This document shows positions 35,646 through 43,493 of a DNA stretch of 64,000 nucleotides, piece after piece. The translations under genes were made by a program, and so were the position numbers. Positions within the stretch are counted from its first letter, which is position 1, and each line of letters begins with the position of its first letter. The notes beneath the pieces are model-generated. The model made no database searches. It saw only the letters and a list, made by a program, of their open reading frames with translations, and was not told the origin of the DNA. The stretch is from Chryseobacterium jejuense (GTDB taxonomy: Bacteria; Bacteroidota; Bacteroidia; Flavobacteriales; Weeksellaceae): contig NZ_FNEG01000001.1 of NCBI RefSeq assembly GCF_900100075.1, positions 372,001 through 436,000 of the forward strand, read 5' to 3'.

Positions 35646-36548
35646 CTATTCCACAATAATGTTTAGTATATTAGATTGTGAGCTTATCTTGTTTTTTGTA
35701 CGCAAAACTTCCTCCGGGCCAAGCATTTCCTCTCGGAAAGCTTCTTCATAAGGATAGATTTTAAAATCGAACCTACTTTTGGGTATGGTAAAAGTCCCCT
35801 TTTCTTTAGCCTTCATTTTCATATGGAAAATCAGGCTTTTTATATAAGGGACACCATCTAGTGTGGCCATTCGCTTGCCTGTTTCGTTTACGTTCCAGTG
35901 ATAACTTGCTACATTAAAATGGGCATCTATGTATTTTTTAAAACCTACGATACCTACTTCATAATCTACGTTTCCCACATCAATCACTTCGAATAAAGCC
36001 TCGGGTGCGCCCTTTTTAACTAAATCTGCCGGAGTAAATTTAGAGATCTGAGAGAATTTAGAATATTCATACAATGAGAGCTTAATTGTATCATTAACAT
36101 GGTAGCGATCTTTGTCTGTTTTTAATACCAATTTCACTGCATTATTGTCTACATTCTGTTCTTTCACAACTTCAATAGTTTCTGCTTTGCTTTTATAGGT
36201 CTTTCCACCTATTTTTGCTTCTATAATGGGAAGGTTTGACTTGCCCAGTACTGCTGCTTCAAAAAAGATATCGTAGAAATAATATTCTCCATCTGATTTT
36301 ATTTCTTTTTCAATCTTTGTACCATCTAATTCCATATCTGTCTTTGAGGGAGCCGAAAGGACTTTGATGCTTCCATTATCAGGTTGGTTCCTAAAAAATA
36401 GTCTTAGAGTTACAGATCTATTTAATTCGACTTTGGGCTGAAATACTAGCCATATGCTTTCATCATCTTGAGTCTTTAGTGATCCATTGCAAGAAAGTAG
36501 GCTGAATAAGAAAAATAAACATAAAATTTTGATTGTAATAGTTTTCAT
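35646..36548 (-). CDS. Lipoprotein with BatD-like beta domains, function unknown
   Basis: The protein has 300 residues. A lipoprotein signal ends in F-S-L-L-S-C (Cys at about 20). The body is predicted to be mostly beta. The first domain ends G-G-K-T-Y-K-S-K-A-E-T-I-E-V-V, which is very like the closing strand of BatD/oxygen-tolerance domains; the second starts V-L-K-T-D-K-D-R-Y-H-V-N-D-T-I-K-L and has the look of an Ig-like domain. No membrane helix is present at the C-terminus, unlike true BatD. It is a single gene. The relation to BatD is a resemblance, not proof. Confidence 0.55.
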   Translation of the reverse strand: MKTITIKILCLFFLFSLLSCNGSLKTQDDESIWLVFQPKVELNRSVTLRLFFRNQPDNGSIKVLSAPSKTDMELDGTKIEKEIKSDGEYYFYDIFFEAAVLGKSNLPIIEAKIGGKTYKSKAETIEVVKEQNVDNNAVKLVLKTDKDRYHVNDTIKLSLYEYSKFSQISKFTPADLVKKGAPEALFEVIDVGNVDYEVGIVGFKKYIDAHFNVASYHWNVNETGKRMATLDGVPYIKSLIFHMKMKAKEKGTFTIPKSRFDFKIYPYEEAFREEMLGPEEVLRTKNKISSQSNILNIIVE

Positions 36549-37006
36549 TTTTTTGAGTGATTAAAAAAGTTTATATACTACTTTGTGATCTTTAATCTCA
36601 CTATTGAATGTACCTAAGATATTAAAAGTAAACCAATAAGGAATTAAGAAGAATTCGGAAATATATAAAAATATCAATTTCTTCTGTTATGGTGTAGTGA
36701 ATTTTAAAATATCTTTCACCTTATTTTTACTCCTGTCATTGTTTTTTTTGAGATACTTTAAACCTATTTTACAGCATTACAAAGGAGAGGCTTTCTCCAA
36801 AAAGTGAGATGGCTTTTTATGGCAAAAGAGAAAGTTTTGCTTCCTGGTGGTTGTCAATTAAATGATGACTCATAAAAGGGTTGATAATTTTTACCAATAA
36901 TGCTGGAGAGTTTCATGTTGAAAAATAGCTTTATAATTTATTTTTAATTTTATTCATCAATTGTCTATTTTTAATGCAAAACTTTTGTAGATTCGCGTCT
37001 TTAATA
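36549..37006. other. Intergenic stretch upstream of the M36 protease gene
   Basis: These 458 bases between two divergent genes hold no convincing gene. A small hairpin (ggagaggctttctcc) is near 36784. Close to the M36 gene, TTG at 36961-36963 and AACTTTTG at 36980-36987 look like a near-consensus promoter, which would put the in-frame ATG at 36974 before the transcript start. Confidence 0.4.
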
Positions 37007-39631
37007 ATGGATATGAAAAATAAAACTCTACCTATTCTGTTTGCAGTGTTTTCTGTATTTCCGGCTATTGCTTTCGGACAAGATAATGAATCGCTTATTA
37101 AGGATTATATTTCTCAAAATAAAATAAGAGAATATAAAAAATCTGATCTCAATAATTTTGTTGTAGATAATGTAGATCCGTCAAAATCATTAAATGGTAA
37201 TGTTGTAAAATTTTTACAGACTTATAAAGGCTTACCAATATATAATTCTGTAGGAACTGCTCTTATTAAGGATAATAAAGTTGTTTATTACACGGATAAT
37301 TTTGTAAAAGATTATACTGTATCTGCATCTGGTAATGTGGCTGTTAGTAAAACGGCTGCACTTCATACCATAGCAGACGATTTAAAGAAAAAGGAGATTA
37401 GTGACTTTCTTATTCGTGATTTTGCAGGAGAAGCTACGGAAGGCAAAAAAGTTGCAAAGCAAAGACTTGTATATGTAGAGCATAAAGGAAGTTTAAAACT
37501 TGCTTATGAGTATCTGTTAAGAGAACCAAAATCACCAAGCTATTGGACTTATCTGATTGATACCAATACAGGTGAGATCTTGGATAAAACCGACCTGAAT
37601 GTATCTTGTAGTTTTCATCCGGGAGCTTATTCTCACAGTCATTCAGAGATGGACTTTGTTCAAAATAACCCGACAGGTCCGTCAACAACAAATACTCAGT
37701 TTACTCCTTTCCTGGTACCAGATAATGCCAGCTATAATGTTTTCGCTTTACCAGTAGAAGCTCCAACATTTGGTTCAAGACAAATCATTTCTAATCCATG
37801 GTATTTGCCGGCTTCCCCGGAAGGATGGCATTTTGATGGAGAAAATCGTTATACCATTACAAGAGGAAATAATGTATACGCTTATGAAGATACAGCAAAT
37901 GCTGATGCTCCTGGCCTTTCTCCTGATGGTGGAGCAACCAGAAATTTTGATTTTCCATTCAGTATAAACGGAACGCCAGCAGCTAATCAGAATGCTTCTA
38001 TTACCAATTTGTTCTATTTGAATAATAAAATTCATGATGTATTTTATAAATTCGGATTTACAGAAACAGCAAGAAACTTTCAACAGAGTAACTTCGGAAA
38101 TGGTGGATTAGGTAATGATTATGTAGAAGCAGAGGGACAAGATGGAGGTGGACTTAATAATGCCAACTTTGGTACTCCTTCAGACGGAAATAAACCATAT
38201 ATGCAGATGTATTTATGGTCTGCAGTAAATCAGCTGTTCTTTTACAATACTCCAGGAGCAGCGGTAGCTCGTAAACCTATTACCGGAACTGCTGAGTTTG
38301 GCCCTGCATTAACAGGTACTGCAATAACCGGAGATGTACAACTGGCTTCAAACGTAACTGGCTGTACAGCATTACCAGCGGGATCACTTACTGGTAAAAT
38401 AGGCCTTATTGAAAGAGGAGGTGGAACGAATTGTGGCTTTGCAGTTAAAACAAAAAATGCTCAGGATGCAGGTGCTATAGCTGTAGTGATCTATAATAAT
38501 GCAACAGCTACAAATTTCCCATCGGGAATGGGTGGATCAGATCCTTCTATTACAATTCCTACAGTTTCTATTGAAAATTCTGAAGGAGAGTATATCAAGA
38601 CTCAGCTTACAGCCAACACAACAGTAAATATTACGCTTAAAAATGATCCTGCTACAAGTGTTACTCCGGATGGAAGTTTTGATAATGGAATTGTAACCCA
38701 CGAATATGGACATGGAATATCGAACAGATTAACAGGTACAGGATCAGGATGTTTATCTACATCTGTGAGTAGAGAACAAATGGGAGAAGGATGGTCTGAT
38801 TTCTTTGCTTTGATGCTTACCAACAGACCTGGAGATAATGCTTCAGTAGCAAGAGGTATGGGAACTTACGCCGGTGGAGAAGAAATAACAGGTGGCGGGA
38901 TCAGACCAGCTAAATACTCTCCGAATTTTGCTGTGAATCCTTATACTTATGGAGCGACTAATCAAATGCAGTATACAAATACTAACGGTGCTTTGGTTAC
39001 TGATTCTCATTCTATTGGCTTCGTTTGGGCAACTATGTTATGGGATCTTCATTGGAAGTATGTGGAAAAATATGGATATTCTTCAGATGTAATGTCAACT
39101 ACACCTAATGGAAGTTCAAAAGTATTACAATTAGTAACAGATGCTTTAAAGCTTCAAGGGTGTAATCCTAGCTTTATTGATGGAAGAAACGCCATATTAG
39201 CAGCAGATGTAGCAACAACAAACGGTCAGGATAAATGTATGATCTGGAAAGTTTTTGCAAAAAGAGGACTTGGTGTAGGAGCTTCAGCAGGAGTTAAGAA
39301 TGTTATTACGGATCAGGTGGAAAATTTTAATATACCAGAAGAATGTGCTTCACTAGGTACAGATGAAGTTACTTCATATAAAGATCAAAAAATTTCGATT
39401 TATCCGAACCCTGCAAAAGATGAGTTTTATATTAATTTCCCAAGCAAAACTCTTGGAAAAGTAAGTGTAGAGCTGTATGATATGTCTGGTAAATTAGTTT
39501 CTTCAGAAGATAAGATTTCTCCTGAAAATAAAAAGGCAATTTCTACAAGTCGCCTGATAAACGGTACTTATATCGTGAAAGTGAAAGGACTTGGTTTTGA
39601 GTCTAATTCTAAAGTGATTGTTAAAAAATAA
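37007..39631 (+). CDS. M36 family (fungalysin) metallopeptidase with PA domain and T9SS type A sorting domain
   Basis: The protein has 874 residues. The signal peptide is at about 3-25 (A-I-A-F-G-Q). An N-terminal FTP propeptide (about 30-190) leads into the M36 catalytic domain. Its zinc site H-E-Y-G-H lies at about residues 565-569, followed by G-E-G-W-S-D-F-F carrying the third ligand Glu. A PA domain is inserted at about 440-545 (G-K-I-G-L-I-E-R-G, A-Q-D-A-G-A-I-A-V-V-I-Y-N-N). The last 80 residues, starting I-Y-P-N-P-A-K-D, are a type A sorting domain. It is a secreted protease, probably nutritional. The start at 37007 (or ATG 37013) gives a proper signal peptide; the ATG at 36974 probably lies upstream of transcription. 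Confidence 0.92.
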   Translation: MDMKNKTLPILFAVFSVFPAIAFGQDNESLIKDYISQNKIREYKKSDLNNFVVDNVDPSKSLNGNVVKFLQTYKGLPIYNSVGTALIKDNKVVYYTDNFVKDYTVSASGNVAVSKTAALHTIADDLKKKEISDFLIRDFAGEATEGKKVAKQRLVYVEHKGSLKLAYEYLLREPKSPSYWTYLIDTNTGEILDKTDLNVSCSFHPGAYSHSHSEMDFVQNNPTGPSTTNTQFTPFLVPDNASYNVFALPVEAPTFGSRQIISNPWYLPASPEGWHFDGENRYTITRGNNVYAYEDTANADAPGLSPDGGATRNFDFPFSINGTPAANQNASITNLFYLNNKIHDVFYKFGFTETARNFQQSNFGNGGLGNDYVEAEGQDGGGLNNANFGTPSDGNKPYMQMYLWSAVNQLFFYNTPGAAVARKPITGTAEFGPALTGTAITGDVQLASNVTGCTALPAGSLTGKIGLIERGGGTNCGFAVKTKNAQDAGAIAVVIYNNATATNFPSGMGGSDPSITIPTVSIENSEGEYIKTQLTANTTVNITLKNDPATSVTPDGSFDNGIVTHEYGHGISNRLTGTGSGCLSTSVSREQMGEGWSDFFALMLTNRPGDNASVARGMGTYAGGEEITGGGIRPAKYSPNFAVNPYTYGATNQMQYTNTNGALVTDSHSIGFVWATMLWDLHWKYVEKYGYSSDVMSTTPNGSSKVLQLVTDALKLQGCNPSFIDGRNAILAADVATTNGQDKCMIWKVFAKRGLGVGASAGVKNVITDQVENFNIPEECASLGTDEVTSYKDQKISIYPNPAKDEFYINFPSKTLGKVSVELYDMSGKLVSSEDKISPENKKAISTSRLINGTYIVKVKGLGFESNSKVIVKK

Positions 39632-39653
39632 CTAACTATATAATCAATTTGAA

Positions 39654-39684
39654 AGATCGCCGCAAGCAAAGCTTGCGGCGATCT
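39654..39684 (+). terminator. GC-rich perfect hairpin after the M36 gene
   Basis: A 14-bp perfect stem (agatcgccgcaagc / gcttgcggcgatct) with a three-base loop. The T run is weak (cgttta), but the position and strength suggest a terminator. Confidence 0.75.
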
Positions 39685-39732
39685 CGTTTATCTATCATGC
39701 CTATACTTCAAAATAATTTAATTTATATGTTG

Positions 39733-39740
39733 TACCTTTG
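39733..39740 (+). promoter_or_regulatory. -7 promoter element of the EamA gene
   Basis: TACCTTTG is an exact TAnnTTTG match. It overlaps an in-frame TTG at 39738, which therefore should not be the start codon. The ATG at 39759 is 18 bases downstream. Confidence 0.55.
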
Positions 39741-39758
39741 CAGGCTGTTAAAAAAATT

Positions 39759-40745
39759 ATGAAGAAGAAAAATATACTAAAAGGTGTTTTATTTGTAGGA
39801 ATTGGTGCTAGTATATACGGAATGTTGGCCACTTTTGTGAAAATGGCCTATCATGATGGTTTTACAACATCTGAAGTAACAACATCCCAATTTGTACTAG
39901 GTTTAGCAGGACTTTTGATCCTGAATTTGATTCAAACTCTAACCTCAAAAAAGAAATTATCAATGCCAAGCTCCAAAGAGGTCAGAATGCTGATGCTTGC
40001 CGGAACGTCATTGGGAGGAACAAGTTTGTTTTATTATATCGCAGTTCAATATATCAATGTTTCCATTGCTATTGTATTGCTGATGCAGTCTGTATGGTTC
40101 AGTGTAGTGGTGGAAAGTATTATCACCAAGAAACTGCCGAATGCAAGGAAAATTATTGCTGTAATTATAGTATTGCTGGGAACTGTTTTGGCTACCAACC
40201 TTATTAATATGGAGATCGAACTGGATTGGCACGGTGTCTTCTGGGGACTGATGGCAGCGGCTTCGTATACATTAACGATGTTTACCTCGAACACATTGGC
40301 TACTCATCTGCCTGTTTTCAGAAAGAGTATTATTATGCTTACAGGTGGTTCTATTGTTGTTTTTGCATTCCTGTTCTTTGCACAGATAGGGCCTATGTAT
40401 TTTGACGGATTAAAAGCTTTCTATTTGAATTTTACAGAAAATACAGAGCATATTCATCCTTTCAATTATTCAATATTCCTGACCTATGGTTTTATTTTAG
40501 CTTTGTTTGGAACCATCATTCCACCTATTCTGTTCAATATCGGTTTCCCGAATGCAGGATTAGGACTGGGAAGTATTGTTTCTTCATTGGAGCTTCCGGT
40601 TTCCGTCACAATGGCCTTTGTTTTATTGGGCGAAGAAGTATTTTTAATACAGTGGGTAGGGATTGCATTAATTCTTTTTGCTATTGTTTTAATGAACCTT
40701 CCATCCAAAAAAGAAAAAGAAGTTTCTATAGCAGAATTGTCTTAA
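39759..40745 (+). CDS. EamA/DMT family transporter
   Basis: This membrane protein of 328 residues has about ten hydrophobic helices arranged as two EamA halves (about 5-145 and 160-315). Typical marks are G-x-x-x-Y-G near the start of the first helix, S-I-A-I-V-L-L-M-Q-S-V-W in the first half, and A-x-L-G-S-I-V-S-S-L-E-L-P-V-S-V near the end, which is the conserved region of drug/metabolite exporters. The substrate is unknown. A TTG at 39738 is in frame but sits in the promoter element. It has its own terminator and is apparently a single gene. Confidence 0.85.
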   Translation: MKKKNILKGVLFVGIGASIYGMLATFVKMAYHDGFTTSEVTTSQFVLGLAGLLILNLIQTLTSKKKLSMPSSKEVRMLMLAGTSLGGTSLFYYIAVQYINVSIAIVLLMQSVWFSVVVESIITKKLPNARKIIAVIIVLLGTVLATNLINMEIELDWHGVFWGLMAAASYTLTMFTSNTLATHLPVFRKSIIMLTGGSIVVFAFLFFAQIGPMYFDGLKAFYLNFTENTEHIHPFNYSIFLTYGFILALFGTIIPPILFNIGFPNAGLGLGSIVSSLELPVSVTMAFVLLGEEVFLIQWVGIALILFAIVLMNLPSKKEKEVSIAELS

Positions 40746-40776
40746 AAAATAATATTTAACTAAAAATAACAGTTGA

Positions 40777-40806
40777 AAACCGTTCCTTTTGGAGCGGTTT
40801 TTTTAA
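40777..40806 (+). terminator. Rho-independent terminator
   Basis: The stem aaaccgttcc / ggagcggttt with a four-base loop, followed by a T run. Confidence 0.88.
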
Positions 40807-40832
40807 TTTTAAAACCTTAAAAATAAAGTACC

Positions 40833-41828
40833 ATGAGATATTTCAGAAATATAGCCACTGCAATACTATTCGTAACCGGATCAGGAGTTCTGTTTTCACA
40901 GACAAAACCTTTTGATGCTATGTTGTCTGAGTATCAATATCCTTACGAAGTACATTTTAAGAATTTAAAATCGCAGGGTAATGATCTGAAGATGGCTTAT
41001 ATGGATGTGAAGCCTCAAAAAGCCAACGGGAAAACCATTCTGCTTCTCCATGGGAAAAATTTTAATGGTGCTTATTGGGAAAGAACGGCCAAAGATCTTT
41101 CAGAAAAGGGATTCAGGGTCATTATTCCGGATCAGATTGGGTTTGGGAAATCATCAAAACCTCACAGTTATCAGTTTTCTTTTTCACAACTGGCCGAAAA
41201 TACAAAAGCTATTCTCGATGAATTAGGGATTGATAAAACCATTGTTCTGGGACATTCAATGGGTGGAATGGTTGCTACAAGGTTTACTTTGCTTTATCCT
41301 GAAAAAGTTCAGAAGTTGATTCTTGAAAACCCTATCGGACTTGAAGATTATAAGACATTTGCTGCCTATCAGAATATAGACCAGGCTTACCAATCGGAGC
41401 TTAAGAATACAGCTGAAACCTATAAGAATTATCAGTTGAAATTCTATTATGACAATAAATGGAAGGCAGAATACCAGCCATGGCTTGATCTTATTGCTGG
41501 TTGGACTCTTCATAAAGACTATCCGCTGGTGGCATGGGATGCTGCTCTGACTTCAGATATGATCTATAACCAGCCTGTTTGTTATGAATTCAAAAATATA
41601 AAAGCCCCTACTTTACTCATCATTGGGACGAGAGATCGGACAGCAATAGGAAAAGACAGAGCTCCCAAGGAACTTCAGTCCAAAATGGGGCAGTATCAGG
41701 AACTGGGAAAGAAAACTCAGCGTGAAATTGAAGGATCCCAGTTGGTGGAACTTGAGAATGTAGGCCATCTCCCACATATTGAAGTGTATCCTAAGTTTTT
41801 TGAAGCTTTATATAATTTTATTAAATAG
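40833..41828 (+). CDS. Secreted or periplasmic alpha/beta hydrolase
   Basis: The protein has 331 residues. A signal peptide covers about 1-22 (cut after L-F-S-Q). The alpha/beta hydrolase fold shows L-L-L-H-G-K-N-F-N as oxyanion-hole region (about 70-77), I-P-D-Q-I-G-F-G-K-S (about 97-106), the nucleophile elbow G-H-S-M-G-G (about 139-144), a late acidic residue in L-I-I-G-T-R-D-R-T, and the catalytic His in N-V-G-H-L-P-H. The substrate is unknown (esterase- or haloalkane-dehalogenase-like). It is a single gene. The 150 bases after it carry the promoter of the next island. Confidence 0.85.
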   Translation: MRYFRNIATAILFVTGSGVLFSQTKPFDAMLSEYQYPYEVHFKNLKSQGNDLKMAYMDVKPQKANGKTILLLHGKNFNGAYWERTAKDLSEKGFRVIIPDQIGFGKSSKPHSYQFSFSQLAENTKAILDELGIDKTIVLGHSMGGMVATRFTLLYPEKVQKLILENPIGLEDYKTFAAYQNIDQAYQSELKNTAETYKNYQLKFYYDNKWKAEYQPWLDLIAGWTLHKDYPLVAWDAALTSDMIYNQPVCYEFKNIKAPTLLIIGTRDRTAIGKDRAPKELQSKMGQYQELGKKTQREIEGSQLVELENVGHLPHIEVYPKFFEALYNFIK

Positions 41829-41939
41829 TCTGAACAAGTTTTTGGCACAATGAAATTTATGCAATCTGGCTGTAGTAAGGAGTTGAAGTAGTTGTAGGGT
41901 TTCCTATTTATCCAAAATGGGTGATAAACAGAATTTTAT

Positions 41940-41947
41940 TAACTTTG
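41940..41947 (+). promoter_or_regulatory. Candidate -7 promoter element of the accessory island
   Basis: TAACTTTG is an exact TAnnTTTG match, 30 bases before the first ATG of the island. No clear -33 TTG is visible at the right distance. Confidence 0.45.
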
Positions 41948-41977
41948 GGGAAACACTAAAGATACGCTAAGTTAATA

Positions 41978-42967
41978 ATGTCGGAGATCAGATTATCTAA
42001 AAAACAAATTTTACATAGGCTAAATACGATCAAAATAAAACCTTCCGGACTTCAAGGGAGAAGGTATGGAGTATCTGTGAAATACTATTCTGATAATGAA
42101 GAAAAACCTTCCAAAAGAATAGATTATACCATAGCCGCCAATCTGAACGTTGAGTATGGTAAAGGATCATTAAGCATTAATAAGGAAGATATTTTTTACA
42201 ACCAGCATGAGGCAGACCAGATCAATGAGATTATTTCATCAGCATTATCTGCCACCATTTATCCTGTAGAAGTAGATCTTAATGAAAAAGGAACGGGAAC
42301 AGGTGAGATTATCAATCATGATAAGATGCTGGAAAGGTGGAAGATTCAAAAATCAAAAATATCCGATAAATACAGCAGTAAAGAATTGGATGATTTTTTT
42401 GCCAGTTTTGAAAGTAAGCTTCAAAATAAAGCCGTTATTGAACAAAGTCTGCACAATGACTGGTTCTGGAACTTGTTTTTTCATTCCAAATTCGTTCATT
42501 ACGGAGATACCAGAAAGGTTGAAAGAGATCTTTATCTTTCCGTGATTCCTTATCGTGGACCGTTAAAATTTTCAGGAGTACAGACTATCGATAAATTTCC
42601 TACAGATTACCATTCCTTTGTCATAGAGTTTGAAAGTGAAGAACTATTGGCTCCACGGTATTTTTATCCTGAGGGTCACCATGATGATAGTACTCTTTAT
42701 ATGACGCTTAAGGTGATTTTCGATCATGATCTGTACCACCATTTTCCGATGCACACAAGAGCTTATTTTGAAGTATTCTCAAGAGATTGGTCGGGGAAAA
42801 AAGTATTCGTGAAAAAGATCCATTATACCCAGTATCAGTTGGGTTCAGAAGAATATAAAGACAAAGTATTGGATGAAAGTAGTCCTTTTATTACAGGTGG
42901 CCTTGTAAAAGTTCCGCCTAATAAATGGGGATTTGATAATTTCGAAAGAATAGAAAATGACTGGTAA
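41978..42967 (+). CDS. Unknown protein at the head of a DUF4280/PAAR-like gene cluster
   Basis: The protein has 329 residues, is soluble, has no signal peptide and is rich in aromatic residues. I do not recognise a family. Marked features are an N-terminal basic helix (L-S-K-K-Q-I-L-H-R-L-N), a central W-F-W-N-L-F-F-H-S segment, and a beta-rich C-terminal half with paired F-P-T-D-Y-H-S-F, R-Y-F-Y-P-E-G-H-H and D-H-D-L-Y-H-H-F-P-M-H motifs. It is followed 47 bases later by the PAAR-like gene. From that position it could be an adaptor, chaperone or structural part for the PAAR-like/883-residue pair, but this is inference from gene order only. Confidence 0.5.
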   Translation: MSEIRLSKKQILHRLNTIKIKPSGLQGRRYGVSVKYYSDNEEKPSKRIDYTIAANLNVEYGKGSLSINKEDIFYNQHEADQINEIISSALSATIYPVEVDLNEKGTGTGEIINHDKMLERWKIQKSKISDKYSSKELDDFFASFESKLQNKAVIEQSLHNDWFWNLFFHSKFVHYGDTRKVERDLYLSVIPYRGPLKFSGVQTIDKFPTDYHSFVIEFESEELLAPRYFYPEGHHDDSTLYMTLKVIFDHDLYHHFPMHTRAYFEVFSRDWSGKKVFVKKIHYTQYQLGSEEYKDKVLDESSPFITGGLVKVPPNKWGFDNFERIENDW

Positions 42968-43014
42968 AACGTATCGGTTCAGGAAAAAGACTTATTTTTA
43001 CAAAAACACACCAA

Positions 43015-43485
43015 ATGTCACTAAAAGAAAAAGTAGTACAGGGAGCTGTCTGCCAATGTAAATTTGGCTCGGCTCCAGATAAACTGAAAGTACTTACGCA
43101 GACCAAATATTATGTGAATGACAATGCTGGTAGCAGTAAACTTGCGGCTACCCATAAAGATATCGGAGCTACCTTTGAGAAGAATACTTTCGGTTCATGC
43201 GCCAAAAAAAATAATACCCCATGCTCAGCCGTAGTAACCCAATGGAGCGGCTATTACGAAAAAGAACTCTACGATCCACCCGGAGGCTATATCCTGCTGC
43301 AAGACAGCAAAGCAACCTGTCCCATCGGAGGAACAGACTGTATTTCTATCATTAAATCCGGACAAATGGGAGAACCTACCAAAAAGAACCTTCAGAACGC
43401 AGATAGTGAATTGCAGTCGCATGTGAATCCTGTGATGGATATGAAGAACTATAATGAAAAAGAGGCTTATAAAACTAATTTTTAA
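43015..43485 (+). CDS. PAAR-like protein (DUF4280)
   Basis: The protein has 156 residues. The start V-V-Q-G-A-V-C-Q-C-K-F-G-S-A-P is the usual beginning of DUF4280 (G-A-x-L-x-C-x-F-G-S-x-P). Further cysteines lie in F-G-S-C and T-P-C-S-A-V, and there is a late L-L-x-x-S-K-A-T-C-P-I-G-G. DUF4280 proteins are PAAR-like tip proteins found with type VI secretion or related contractile systems in Bacteroidetes. They sit on the VgrG spike and recruit effectors. A tail of about 30 residues after the domain is polar. The next gene starts 8 bases downstream, so tip and presumed cargo are one transcription unit. Confidence 0.8.
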   Translation: MSLKEKVVQGAVCQCKFGSAPDKLKVLTQTKYYVNDNAGSSKLAATHKDIGATFEKNTFGSCAKKNNTPCSAVVTQWSGYYEKELYDPPGGYILLQDSKATCPIGGTDCISIIKSGQMGEPTKKNLQNADSELQSHVNPVMDMKNYNEKEAYKTNF

Positions 43486-43493
43486 AGAAAACC

